From: Antedon mediterranea
Lineage: Eukaryota; Echinodermata; Crinoidea; Comatulida; Antedonidae
Direction: 5' to 3'
DNA: 64,000 nucleotides
NCBI RefSeq assembly: GCF_964355755.1
Contig: NC_092673.1
Location: 9,245,001 to 9,309,000, forward strand
In this document: piece by piece, positions 33,751-44,894 of the stretch
Layout: each line of letters opens with the position of its first letter
Numbering within the stretch: the first letter of the stretch is position 1
Translations under genes and position numbers: made by a program
Notes under the pieces: model-generated
The model's input: only the letters and a program-made list of their open reading frames with translations
What the model was told of the DNA's origin: nothing
Databases searched by the model: none

Positions 33751-34559
33751 ACTAGACATGAAAATCGTCACTTTGACGAGTTAGTTATCCGCTCGACAAA
33801 CGCCACATGCACGTCATACGTTGGAATATTGCACACAGAAAAAGATTATGTCATTATGACCTGAATTGAAGAATATTGATAGTTTGTTATTGCTGAATTC
33901 TGTTATTTTGTGTCATATAGTACACAGTATCTGTATACATATCACATACAGTGTAAAATAGGCGAAATTACCGGAACGGCAATTTTTAACATGTTGACGG
34001 TTTCAAAATGAAACACGAAGGTAGCAATATCGGAAGGAAATTATCTCAGCAACAACATATTAACGTGTAGAAGAAATTTTAATACGTGAACTATTGATTC
34101 GCGCTCTTTTAAAAGTAATGAACTATGACGCAAAAGATGAAAATACGACTTTTTTTATTTAACTGGGCATATGATGACGTCACAATATCCGATTGGCAAC
34201 ATTTTAAAATGATTTCGTATCTAAAATCCAATAGCTTCCAGAAACCGTTTTAATCGTGATTATCACATTTTATTCTTACGAGCTATAACAGATTGAAATT
34301 TACTGTAAAGATGAAATTATTGACCCACGTAAATTTTTTCTCACACCCACATCATACAATTTTGGGCCATTAGTAACATGTTCCGATTACATGATTTGGC
34401 CGTTAAATTACCTTTATCACAATAAAAAATGCCTTTTAAAACAGCTCCTTTTCCTCGAATACTTTGATCGAACTGTGGCCATTTTAGAATCAGAAAATTG
34501 CCAGAAATCAATGTATGTTTTATTTTCTGTATAAGGGGCATTCCACAGTATTTGGTCGG

Positions 34560-35745
34560 TGGGTTTAAAAATTTCATTTACTGATTTTGATGTAACTCTT
34601 AGCCATTTCTCAAAGTAGACATGTTAAAGTTTATTAAATAACATTTTTTTTATTTATCGGATATTGATTTTTTAAGTTATCGAACATTAAATATGAAAAA
34701 GTCATATTTGGCGTTACGGACGGGACATTTTTAATCCTATTTATTTCATAAACTATGCATCTTATTACTGTTTTTCAACATCAAATATTTAATTAAAATT
34801 TTGTTGTTTATTAATTTCATACATCCATTTCAAATTCATAAATCTCCAGTCCTCGACGTTTTAGGCGGTTTTTTTACATTTATTTTAAAAGTAATGATGC
34901 AAAAATCTTGATATTTTATTTTCTCCTCCTGAGGACTATATCTCATTATATTATGAACAAATTTTTTGAAAATTATATATTTTGATGAAAATATCATATT
35001 TCAAAAATATATTGTTACGGACGGGACAGATCATTTAAATCCTAATTATTTCACAAACCACGTGCATCTTTTGAACATTTTTTTGCCAGATATAGTTACT
35101 CTATGTCCCTATTGTACATATTCAAGCATTAACACATATTTTGTTTATTAAATTTTATATATACTTTTCAAAATTCATATTTGTCTCATCCACGACATTT
35201 TAATAGTAGTTTTATGGGGTGTTTTACATTTCAGTATTGATACCACAATTTAATATTTTGTTTTCTCCTTTTAAAACTATTGCAATACATTATAAACAAA
35301 TATTTTGAAACTTTTGGTGAAAATATCATATTCAAAAATATATTGATGACATTTTTTGTTAAGGACGGGACATATCATTTAAATCCTTTTTATTTCATAA
35401 AACCATGCATCTTGTTAACATTTTTGCCCATAAATATACTTTTTTTAAAGTATTTTATTAAAATTGTTTATTAATTTCATATTTGCATTTCAAAATTCAT
35501 AATTGTTACTTTTGAGACATTTCGATTGGGGTTTTTTCCTCACTTGTGTTTATTGAAGTAATGGCTTTAAAATTGTTATTTAATTCTTAATTTTAAATCT
35601 TAATTTTCAACTCCAAAGGATTTTAAATTGCAATAGATTTTAAAAATTTTTTAAAACTTGTATTTTTTTTATTAAAAAAAACAATACTATCAAAATTTAT
35701 TGAATGTTACGGATGGGACATTTTTTTTATGGATGTGATGACAAT
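34560..35745. repeat. Tandem array with GTTACGGACGGGACA motif
   Basis: GTTACGGACGGGACA or close variants occur near 34713, 35012, 35352 and 35706, each followed by TTTAAATCCT-TTATTTCATAAA and ATGCATCTT. The period is 300-350 bp. No coding signal. Confidence 0.8.
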
Positions 35746-35867
35746 ATTGTAAGAATTAAAAAGTGTTTTTGTACTCTAGGCTGAGAAGTACTGTACAAAG
35801 GTGTTAACTGTTGTTTATTAATCACAAAACATTTTGGTCTGTATTTAAAACAAGAATATTTCTTACA

Positions 35868-35997
35868 AAAAACGCTGCTCGCTTATTGTTATTGCTAAGG
35901 TCAAGTCTGGGGGTCACTTCATCAAGCCTAGATACTACAAGTATCCTATTACAAACAAAAACTTCAATGGACTGTTTTGATAATAATTCAATGATTA
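35868..35997 (-). CDS. Possible isolated exon, unrecognised
   Basis: On the minus strand a possible acceptor (CACTGTCAG) precedes about 43 codons (IIELLSKQSIEVFVCNRILV, later RLDEVTPRLDLSNNNKRAA) before a GTAAGAAA donor. The stretch is open in one frame only and has balanced composition. I cannot link it in phase to exon 1 of the RGS3-like gene, and it could be chance. Confidence 0.25.
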
Positions 35998-36371
35998 TCT
36001 GACAGTGATAGTAATATCATGGGACTCATAAATATCAGAAATGCTTTGGGATTTGTCATTAGACTCTTTTCCCAGCCGTTTTTAGGATTCAACAGGTGGT
36101 ACCTATAAATTATAGTCGAGTTTCCATTTTAACAAAAATGTCAAAGTGTAGTACTATACTGCTGCTTGATTTCATCTAATGAATGAGTCATCTCGTGTGA
36201 CGTAGCAGGCTAGAGCAGCAGCGTGATAAACAATCCACAAAAGAACAATACCTAAATCCAGAACAACATGACCAGTATGGAAAGGAGATGAGGGTACCCA
36301 GGCTTAGGCCCAAGAGGTTGAGAAAGAAATCGCGAGCGGGAATGACATACGCCGCCAATAGTTTGAATTTT

Positions 36372-36590
36372 CAATTCCATTCAAACATTTCATTCAAAAC
36401 ATTTTATTCAAAACATTTCATTCAAAACATTTCATTCAAAACATTTCATTCAAAACATTTCATTCAAAACATTTCATTCAAAACATTTCATTCAAAGCAT
36501 TCAATTCAAAACATTTCATTCAAAACATTTCATTCAAAACATTTCATTCATTCAAAGCATTCAATTCAAAACATTTCATTCCTACATCGC
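36372..36590. repeat. Minisatellite of 14-bp CATTCAAAACATTT units
   Basis: About a dozen units with small variants (CATTCAAAGCATTC). The long open frame over it (36288-36728, KHFIQNISFKTF-like repeats) is a by-product of the repeat. Confidence 0.9.
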
Positions 36591-36764
36591 ACCATTCAAT
36601 TCACATACTGTAGATGCATTTCATTCACATATCGCGTCATAAAATTAAAATCATCGAAATTTTGCGTAAACGGCGTTCCATGTGTGAGTGTGAAAAAAGA
36701 AAGTTTAGGTGAGAAATCGAAGATATAACGGTGTGGTGCAAACTGCAGTAGCGCCGCTAGGACT

Positions 36765-36850
36765 ACTACTAGGCCTAGCCTAGACCCTAGGCTATATAAT
36801 TATATAGACTACTAATCTATACTAGCCTATGCCTCGCTAGCTAGGTAGGG
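36765..36850. repeat. TAGGCCTA-rich patch
   Basis: Dense overlapping TAGGCCTA, TAGCCTAG and CTAGGCTA octamers. Such patches recur across the window. Confidence 0.7.
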
Positions 36851-36895
36851 CTTACTGATTGTTAAAAACAAATAAAATTTATAATATATATATAT

Positions 36896-37102
36896 ATTAA
36901 TTTGAAACGATAAAGATGAGGAAATCTGTGAGAATGAGAAAAAGTCGCCCCAACCGAGACTCGAACTCGGACCGCCTGCTTGATATGCAGATGTCTGGTT
37001 AGGACATCTGCATATCAAGCAGGCGGTCCGAGTTCGAGTCTCGGTTGGGGCGACTTTTTCTCATTCTCACAGATTTCCTCATCTTTATCGTTTCAAATTA
37101 AT
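36896..37102. repeat. Perfect palindrome with 100-bp arms built on a tRNA 3' half
   Basis: Arms 36896-36995 and 37003-37102 are reverse complements around TGGTTAG. Each arm contains GGTCCGAGTTCGAGTCTCGG: a CCGAG/CTCGG stem around TTCGAGT, which is a T-arm with B box. It also has a CTGC...GCAG anticodon-type stem and a GGGGCGA end. No matching 5' acceptor half exists, so this is two inverted tRNA 3' halves, not a tRNA gene. Confidence 0.9.
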
Positions 37103-37149
37103 TAATTAAATTTCAGTATATCACCGGGCGGTTTAGAATTAATGTTCTT

Positions 37150-37190
37150 TGCCTATTGTGTTAATATTTATATATATATATATATATAGG
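37150..37190. repeat. (TA)n microsatellite
   Basis: A run of TA dinucleotides directly beside the LINE tail at 37190-37680; it may be the 3' tail of that LINE. Confidence 0.8.
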
Positions 37191-37680
37191 TAACTTTATT
37201 CCAAAAAATGTAACAAAACCACGCACTGTGGATTTACAAAATCTGATACGTTCTTATATGCATGCATCCTACAACAACAAAAAATATAAAAAAACGTAAA
37301 AAATAAAGATTTAAAATAACAAAAGCCACTTATTTCTGTTGCTGGCAATCTCACGCAAATTAATTAGGTCGTTTAAATTATTTATCTTAAAATTTCTTAA
37401 AATTTCTGATAAATAAATCATTTCTAAGTGTACTTAACAGATTGGTTTGATGTTTTCCAATTCGCCCTTTTATTGGATTAGAGTGTACTATACCAAACAC
37501 CAATGCTGAAAAAGCAGGAGTATCTTCACTCATTCTAAGTATACGGCCAAGCATAGATCACCTAAGTTTATTTACATTCTCAGATAAAGGTTTAGTATTT
37601 CTTACCAAATATTATAACTTATTATTGCTAATCTTTTTCAGATATTTCACATTAATAATAGTTCTTAAGTGGGACCTATG
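37190..37680 (-). mobile_element. LINE C-terminal relic (LGHVLRM type)
   Basis: On the minus strand: NTKPLSENVNKLR, a stop where a W is expected, SMLGRILRMSEDTPAFSAL, then KGRIGKHQTNLLSTLRNDL. This is the tail domain of a LINE clade in which LGHVLRM...GR....T.L.TLR.DL is usual. It is 5'-truncated and carries at least one stop. Confidence 0.6.
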
Positions 37681-38465
37681 GGCGCGTTTATACAACACGC
37701 TATTACACGCATATTCTACACGCCTACGAAAAGTGTGTTGTATAACAACAAAGAGATTCCGTGTAATGAGATTTTAATTGCAAAAAAGGCTACTTGGCTG
37801 AATCCTAAAATTTGGTGGATTCCCGGTCGCCGTTACCGTGTTGGAAGTGTCCTCAGGGTATATTTTGACCTCTCGTTAAAACAGGTCGTAATATCAATCA
37901 TGTCATGCGACATTGCTAACAAGATTGGGCCCATTTATTGCTGCTTTGCTGCCAGCAACCATCCTCCTACCACGTCTTACGCCTAGCCTAGTGGGGCCAA
38001 CTCGTAGTGGTAGTAGGCATCTATCGTTTCCCACTCCAAACAGAATAAAAAAAATAACATCGCAAAAATGGCATCTTCTTCCATAGTGTATAGATGAAAC
38101 AATGAAACCCTTAAAATAACTTTTATTAATTTAAATGAACCGAGAACAAAATAAACAACAATGCAAACGTGAACGAATACAATATAATGAAAATGGTAAA
38201 AACCGCGCGAATCGACAGCGAGGAGGCGACGATGATTGTTGACAACTCAGCCAATTCAAGCGCGATCAACAATTTGACCTTTTATCCTAGCATGCACTGC
38301 GTGTTGATGAAACTTCCGGTATAACACGGTATCGTGATTTCTAGTATAACAGCAAACGTTAAGGTGGGTTGACCTCGGTCCGAACAACACGCTAAAAATT
38401 AAAGCCGTGTTCAAATTTAGGGTGTTGTATAAACACGACCTATGACAGGTATCAATTTTTTTCAT
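37669..38465. mobile_element. Possible DNA element with imperfect inverted ends
   Basis: GCGTTTATACAACACGCTA (about 37682) on the left faces a right end whose reverse complement reads GTGTTTATACAACACCCTA (about 38434 back); CCTATGGG and CATAGGTC lie outside these. Target duplication was not found. A 105-aa frame at 37669-37986 covers the left half, starts in the terminal repeat and resembles nothing I know. Confidence 0.45.
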
Positions 38466-38759
38466 AACAACTTTGGGAGCAGACCAGCTATTGCAATTAT
38501 ACAATAAAATAGATACAACTTATACAATAAAATAGATACAACTAATACATTATATAACTTGAGTTTCAAATCAGTTGCAATATTTTTCTTAAGCCACACA
38601 TTTAAATTTATAATAAATCATTAGGCCTAAATCATTATTTCTTAAATTAATTTCTCCTAAATCCACGCTTTATCCACCACTCATGCACAGAGAAAATCAA
38701 GTAATATCGCATAGATAGTGTTTATGTTTATGCCCGCCAATTTTTAAATCCAGTGCATG

Positions 38760-38880
38760 CAGTGAGCCACTCTAGCCTAGCCTAGCTAGGCTAGGCCTAC
38801 TACTAGGCCTAGAGTTAGACGCTAGACTCTAGGCCTATATAATATAATAAATAGGCCTAGGCCTAGCCCTATTAATAATT
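38760..38880. repeat. TAGGCCTA-rich patch
   Basis: More than ten overlapping TAGGCCTA and CTAGCCTA octamers. Confidence 0.75.
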
Positions 38881-39108
38881 AACAATCATTAAAAATAATA
38901 CAAAAATGAGGCGCACACGTTATCAATATTATTATTTATTCAATATAAAATCCTAAAAATATAGACCTACCTTATATTATAATAATACTGTAATAACTCA
39001 AATAATATGAGGTTCTGCCGCCAGTCGGTAGAGAGAGGTGTAATAAGCCGAAGGCTAGAGGGCGTACTCCAGACTGAAAAGTGATTCCAACAGTGGGAGG
39101 AGGAGAGG
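38881..39108. other. Short flank left of the foldback element
   Basis: AT-rich, then a GC-richer 100 bp (GGCGTACTCCAGACTG). No gene seen. Confidence 0.4.
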
Positions 39109-39115
39109 AGGGGCT

Positions 39116-40464
39116 GTTACAACCGCTAATGTAGAAAACGCCAGCTAATGTCGAAACAACCGTTAATGTAGAACAATCCACCGCTTATGTAGTAAAACCT
39201 CCAGCTTATGTAGAAACACCAACAGCTTATGTAGTAAATAAAAATCAACACCAGCTAATGTAGAAACAGTCAACAGCTTATGTAGTAACGAAAATTGCCT
39301 CCCAGCTTATGTAGTTACTATCGCCAGCTAATGTAGAAAATGTTATATATTTTACAAAAATGTCTAAAATTCATGTGCAAGCATCGATCTTTACTTAGCT
39401 ATCAGTCTTTCCACCTCTCGTAAGCGACCACCTCTTTTAACGACCACACCTCTCGTAAATGACCACCTCTTTTAAGGGACCACGATCTCTTTCTCTCTAT
39501 TAAAGGACCGCTTCTCATAATCGACTATCTCCCGTCACAACGACCTCTGGTAAGTGACCACCTCTGTTGAACGTCCACCGTTTATTATTAAGGGACCACT
39601 GCTTATAATAGACCACCTCTCGTAAGTGATCACCTCTATTGAACGACCACCGTCTCTTTTAAGGGACCATTTATCATAATCGACCACCTCTCGGAAGTGG
39701 TCAATGATAAGAAGCGGTCCCTTAACAGAGACACTGGTCGTCGCAATAGAGGTGGTCACTTTCGAGAGGTCATTGTGATGGAAGATGGTCGATTATGAGA
39801 AGCAGTCCCTTAATAGAGGTGGTGGTCCTTTATAAGAGGTCGTCACTTACAAGAGGTGGGGTCGTTAAGAGAGGTGGTCCTTTAAAGGAGTCGTCACTGA
39901 CGATTATGAGAAGCGGTCCTTTAATAGAGAGAAAGAGGTCGTGGTCCCTTAAAAGAGGTGGTCACATTTACAAAAGGTGTGGTCCTTAAGAGAGGTGGTC
40001 GCTTACGAGAGGTGGTCGGTTATGAGAAGTGGTCCCTTATGAGAGGAGGTAATCCTTACGAGAGGTGGTCGATTATGAGAAGCGGTCCCTTAACAGAGAT
40101 GGTGGTTGTTGCTTACGATGTGTGGTCGTTTTAGAAAGTTGGTTGCTTACGAGAGGTGGAAAGACTGATAGCTAGCTAAGTAAAGATCGATGCACTGACA
40201 CGTACACATAAATGAGACATTTTTGTAAAATATATAACATTTTCTACATTAGCTGGCGATAGTAACTACATAAGCTGGGAGGCAATTTTCGTTACTACAT
40301 AAGCTGTTAACTATTTCTACATTAGCTGGTGTTGATTTGTATTTACTACATAAGCTGTTGGTGTTTCTACATAAGCTGGAGGTTTTACTACATAACCGGT
40401 GGGTTGTTCTACATTAACGGTTGTTTCGACATTAGCTGGCGTTTTCTACATTAACGGTTGTAAC
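39116..40464. mobile_element. Foldback transposon (TU-like) with 7-bp target duplication
   Basis: AGGGGCT occurs at 39109-39115 and again at 40465-40471. The element begins GTTACAACCGCTAATG and ends in its near complement. Outer arms of about 320 bp hold tandem variants of CAGCTTATGTAGTAA and CAGCTAATGTAGAAA; the inner 700 bp holds tandem, converging GACCACCTCTCGTAAGT-like units with their inverses. No coding frame. Long inverted arms made of short tandem repeats are the definition of foldback elements, including the TU elements described in sea urchins. Confidence 0.9.
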
Positions 40465-40471
40465 AGGGGCT

Positions 40472-40739
40472 ATATCAGTTCAGTCTCCTTCCCCTAAATC
40501 CTCCTCCATATCGATCTTTGTCCTCTCCTCCTGTAGTAGCTCGTTGTGAGTCAACAAAGGTCAAACTTTAGTCTGGGTTCCAGACGGAGTTTTGTCTTAA
40601 TATTAGTTAAAAGATAAATATTTTGGCACATATGGCGTTTCATACGTATACTACTTGATTTTGGATTTTCAGACAAAAATCGCGGTCGAAATAAAAACAA
40701 ATAAATAAAAAAAAAAGATAATACAGACTTGGGGCAAGT
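40472..40739. other. Flank right of the foldback element
   Basis: Pyrimidine-rich then AT-rich DNA; GTCTGGGTTCCAGAC near 40575 is a small inverted repeat. No gene seen. Confidence 0.4.
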
Positions 40740-41155
40740 CTAGTCAAACTTGTCCATTCCTTCTTGATGTTGTCTTCCCACCTCTTTCTCTGTCTGCCTC
40801 TCCTTCTCCCTCCTGGTACGTAACCCTGTACGCCAGAGGGGGGGGGGGGAGGGGGTGCAAATTGTAAAGGTTCACATTTTATAGGGTCTTAAAATAAATA
40901 AGTACTCAATATTATGAAAATGGTCCAAAATATATTAATCCGCACCCACCCAAATAAAATCTTGCGTACTTGGCCAGCCCGCTGGATCTCGTCACGTGTC
41001 CGTACTACTCCACCAGCTTTCTGGTTTTCACAATTAATAGCAGGTCTCTGTATGGTTACACACGACTATATTCTTAGGTATGGTCCAATTGCTCTCTTGA
41101 TCCTGTTGCTGACTTCCTCATTCTTGCCATGGTCATGAGATGTTCAAGATCTTGC
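40740..41155 (-). mobile_element. LINE C-terminal relic (RGRQ..RW type)
   Basis: On the minus strand, near 41100 NEEVSNRIKRAIG, and near 40800 GRRRGRQRKRWEDNIKKEW. Both blocks belong to the C-terminal part of a LINE clade distinct from the others in this window. Stops and a poly-G run (about 40838) break it. Confidence 0.6.
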
Positions 41156-41226
41156 GGTAGCATCTCATTTCCAGGTCTTTTATCCGTCTCTGTCAGCTTT
41201 GAGTGTCCAGGGCTCACATGCGTAAC

Positions 41227-42829
41227 CAGTGGTGGCGCCAGCGGGGGGGGGGGGGGGGGGGGGGGCTACGGGGGCTCTAGCCCCCCCCCCCCCCCCTCGT
41301 CGGGGAATATAATATACAGTAAAAAGCGTTCGCGTTCACTTCGTAGCTAGCTTCAGAGCCTAGAAAACCGCGACGTTTCATTGACCGTGAGAGTACGTCA
41401 GAGTGATATATTATGCACTTTATATGCATTCATTATTGCCAGCGATCTAACTTACTACTACTAAACAAATAGCTAGGTTCGCACTTGTCTGGCGGAATCC
41501 CTTTGTACGAATCGTTCAACGTTGGGTCGAGACGCGTGATATCAAGTTCCATCCAGGGACCAAAATGTATAATGTAGTTATTTTCCAGGCGAAGTTTACC
41601 GACGGTTACCGAAGGGAACACGGGTACTTTTTGTCGGGGAATATAATATACAGTAAAAAGCGTTCGCGTTCACTTCGTAGCTAGTTTCAGCGCCTAGAAA
41701 ACCGCGACGTTTCATTGACTGTGAGAGTACGTCAGAGTGATATTATGCACTTTATATGCATCCATCCTGCATTATTGCCAGCGATCTAACTTACTACTAA
41801 ACAATAGCTAGGTTCGCACTTATCTGGCGGTATCCCTTTGTAGGAATCGTTCAACGTTGGGTCGAGACGCGTGATATCATGTTCCATCCAGGGACCAAAA
41901 TGTGTACTGTAGTTATTTTCCAGGCGAAGTTTACTGACGGTTACGTCGTGTACTGCGTCGACGTACGTTACACTACAGCAAAAACGAATTATGTTAATTG
42001 TTCGTATGTTCACCAATTTTTTAATTTACAAGTAACCTTCTGTACCGTGGGGCACCTAAAATAAATTTTTCATCCATTACTAAACAAAAAAACATGCCAT
42101 TTTCGCTTAGCCAAAATCTTATTATAGCTAAGTTATTACATTTTCAATGTCCTGTATGTCATGAATTTCTCACCACTCGGAAGTCCAGATGGTACGCACG
42201 CATACACTTGGGAGGAATAAACTTATTTCCCCGACTGAAAAAGGTCTACGCTTGCGTTTTTTAAGCCTCTAGGCCTGATGTTTCCAAAGTATAAAATGCA
42301 ATTTTTTGAAGACCTGCTGCTCTAGTTTTAAACAGTTTCTTAGCTCAGCCCCAACAATAAAGCTGGTCATATTTCGAAGTACAAGAAGTGCATTTTCCGG
42401 GACCTAACATCTCTATTTTTCAAACATTTCTTAGCTCAGTCACAACCATGATAGGGACTTATATTTTGTTTCATGTTTTGAAGTATAATAAGTCCAATTT
42501 CCGGGACCTCCAACTCTATTTTTCTAAATTTTCTTTGAACTTTTATTTTTTAAATTGAAAAATATGGATTGAAACAGTCATCGCGCATCGTTTTTTTGCA
42601 CGCAGTATTTTATTTATGCATTATAAAAAATGGAAAAAATGGCTACCCTAAATCTGATTAAAATGACCTCAAATGACGCTAGAACGTTGCTTCCGGGGGC
42701 TTCGCCCCCTGGACCCCCACCGGGGGCCCTTGGCGGCCCCTGGCCCCCAGCCTAGTGATGCTCACTTCGCTCGCATAGCCCCCTCGTCGGGGAATGTATG
42801 TAGTCGGGAAGATCCTGGCGCCACCCCTG
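41227..42829. mobile_element. hAT-type non-autonomous element 1
   Basis: The left end CAGTGGTGGCGCCAGC is followed by a G23-type run, and the right end is CTGGCGCCACCCCTG. The flanks (TGCGTAAC left, GCGTACAC right) only resemble each other, so the duplication has decayed or the end is off by a base. Inside, a segment of about 335 bp (GTCGGGGAATATAATATAC on) is tandemly duplicated (41298-41633 and 41634-41990). The right end carries a GGGGGCTTCGCCCCC/CCACCGGGGG palindromic block. No transposase frame. Confidence 0.75.
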
Positions 42830-43489
42830 GCGTACACTACTACAAGAATCTCGGGTGGGGGGGGGGGGTCACTTGTATATAAACCAAACGGGGGGTACAG
42901 CAGCCACTTCCAGACATGAGGCACTTGCGCTACCTGTTTTACTGAAAAATACTACGGACTTGAACCATGGAGGTATAAAATAGATACCTCCATGCTTGAA
43001 CTACCATTTACCAAAATCCAGTGTTCTCTAAAAAATACGGCAGAAACAAGGCCACGCCAGAGAGGGCGCAATATTTGTACTGGTTCCCGGCATGATCTGC
43101 GCATGGCCAAAGAGACCGTTCATGGCAAATCACGAACGTGTTTTGACAAGTTTATCGCGCGTCCGCGGTGCATGACGACGATGATCAATGATTTTGTCCT
43201 AGGCTATGTTTCGTGTTCTTCTGCTGATGCGAAAACTCTAGGCCTATTCAAAGGTATTTAGCGATGGGCTTATATAGCCGGACTTATAGCATCCGATAGG
43301 CAGTTTGCTGCAGCACGTCGCTGAGGATATGCCCTACATATATTGCATTTTTCTTGAGGTATTGCTTGTACCATTTGTTCGTGGGTATTTGTTTTCCACT
43401 GTAATTTCGCGTCAAGTGGCGTTACTTTTGTGTTTGTAACTCCCGCAAACCGTCATATAAATCTGATTACAGTATTTATCGTGTGTGTG
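42830..43489. other. Region between hAT element 1 and the possible micro-gene
   Basis: It holds the 29-bp palindromic insertion listed separately, and a stretch (43285-43370) that reads LLQHVAEDMPYIYCIFLEVL and recurs in inverted, diverged form at about 52040-52140. The 89-aa frame at 42992-43261 is unremarkable. Confidence 0.4.
42966..42994. mobile_element. 29-bp palindromic micro-insertion with 7-bp target duplication
   Basis: CATGGAGGTAT, 7 nt, ATACCTCCATG, flanked on both sides by CTTGAAC (42959-42965 and 42995-43001). See the matching insertion at 45630-45656. Confidence 0.75.
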
Positions 43490-43540
43490 ATGAAGAGGAA
43501 CGCGACAGCAGCAACTGTTGCCGTGTGTTTCGAGGAACGG
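43490..43540 (+). CDS. Possible micro-gene, exon 1
   Basis: ATG at 43490 opens 17 codons (MKRNATAATVAVCFEER) ending at a perfect donor CGG|GTGAGT in phase 0. Together with exon 2 it gives 49 residues. The upstream 100 bp is GC-richer than its surroundings. I do not recognise the peptide; it could also be the start of a longer gene with an alternative downstream exon, or a non-coding RNA with a chance frame. Confidence 0.4.
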
Positions 43541-44374
43541 GTGAGTGCCTAGCCCTGGGCCTAGGCGGTAGCCTACTAGTACTAGACTAGAGAAAGGCTT
43601 GGATGGGCAGGACTTAACGTCGAAGAAACCTAGTCTAGGCGGATCGTTTAGGCTAGGCTGTCTTTTCAATTCATTCATGGTAGTTTTTAACTTTTGTAGC
43701 CTAGGCTAGGCCTGGTTTAAATTAATGTTAAGCCTAGCTAGCTTATACTATAGTGTAGCCCTACTAGCTAGAAATAGAAGAGTGTAGCAGTAGGCTAGTA
43801 GTAAGCCTAGAATAGATAGTAAAATAGGCCTGGCCCTAGTAGTAGTAGTAGCAGGTAGCCTACTATACTACTACTACTAGGCCTAGTACTAGGCGGGATG
43901 AAGCAAGCAAGTAAATGCTAGCTAACATTCAATTATTAATCAATGTTATACATGTACATTTTAATTTATAAATACATTTTTACAATGTAAAAAACAGTAA
44001 AAATACTGATTACTAAAAAGTTTAACAATATTAATATTTATTTTAACTTGTTTCTTGAAAGAAAAATGTATATAAGTTAAATTTTAATATTAATGTACTA
44101 GATACTATATCTATTTATATCATAGAAGATTAATGTGACCATTGTAGCATCTCTTTTACTGTAAATAGTGTTATAACTACCTACTACTAGACCTATAAAA
44201 TAGATTGTGAAGTAATTATTGGTCGTGTTGTATTTAAAAAAAAAAAATTAATTATGGTATAATTAATATTCATATCATCATACTCGTTAGAACAAGTGCA
44301 TAGGTGTGTTATTTGTATACATGTTGCAGACTTCTATATAGAATATTTTATGATTTTTTTTCTTTTTACCATAG
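43541..44374 (+). other. Putative intron with TAGGCCTA patch
   Basis: 43560-43890 is packed with TAGGCCTA, TAGCCTAC and TAGTAGTAG; the rest is AT-rich and ends in a TTTTTTTTCTTTTTACCATAG acceptor-type tract. Confidence 0.4.
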
Positions 44375-44473
44375 GGTAATACAAATCTACTGTACCAAAA
44401 CACTTTCCTGACCTTGATTGGACTTGCAGTTGATAATGCCGTAAGGACTTGTGATTTTACCCAAGAAATTTAA
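44375..44473 (+). CDS. Possible micro-gene, exon 2 and stop
   Basis: From the acceptor CCATAG the frame reads GNTNLLYQNTFLTLIGLAVD and then NAVRTCDFTQEI before TAA at 44471-44473. AATAAA follows at 44518-44523. An inner GTAAGG at 44441 could be used as a donor instead, also in phase 0. The middle is hydrophobic and could be a membrane segment. Not recognised. Confidence 0.4.
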   Translation, partial: GNTNLLYQNTFLTLIGLAVDNAVRTCDFTQEI

Positions 44474-44894
44474 ATACATTTTCAGGTAAATGGATTTATA
44501 ATATCAAAATGTCCTACAATAAAACCTGGTGAATAAGAATGTTTAGTTTTATTTATATGATATTAAGAGAAACTGTTGCTGATATAATACTTTTGTTTTT
44601 TGGTGCTCAATCTAGTTCCTGATTGACATTTAATATTTGTTTGTTCTTTTTAGAGTGTATGGTAGCTGAATTATTTTGTCTTCCATAGCTTGTTGGCTCC
44701 TTAACAAACTGCAGCATCTGTTGAAAACAAATTTGCAAAGATACAAAAATATCAAGGTGCAAGATGTTGTATATTTGTCTGTTACACTACAGTATTATTT
44801 AATCGGGTCAATTTATGTACAGTATCTTTTATTCACATATTATAAATATTAATATAACACACTATCAAGGAAAAATTATTATTATATATATTTT

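Larger units (their letters stand above)
27629..34335 (+). repeat. Tandem array of about 1.8 kb units, rich in TGACGTCA
   Basis: Unit starts share ACTTTGACGAGTTAGTTATC and lie near 27640, 29443, 31255 and 33769. Units 1 and 2 are about 1.8 kb; unit 3 is interrupted and rearranged by repeat A copy 2; unit 4 is partial. Within units, GGCCATATGATGACGTCAC blocks recur (about 28078, 28386, 28726, 29853, 30207, 34167), as do GCGCGCGTGGGAATTTTT and CATGCTCAAAATGTCATGATCAG blocks. No coding frame of note is present. Confidence 0.85.

Noticed and set aside
36288-36728. 146-aa protein with KHFIQNISFKTF repeats
   Set aside because: It is a translation of the 14-bp minisatellite with no independent coding signal.
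36960-37050. Functional tRNA gene in the palindrome
   Set aside because: T-arm and anticodon-like stem are present, but there is no D-arm or 5' acceptor half that pairs with the 3' end on either strand.
37669-37986. 105-aa frame as a host gene
   Set aside because: It begins inside a probable terminal inverted repeat, has no splice or polyadenylation context, and resembles nothing known to me.
41129-41350. Glycine-rich protein at the G run
   Set aside because: The glycines come from the poly-G tract of hAT element 1.
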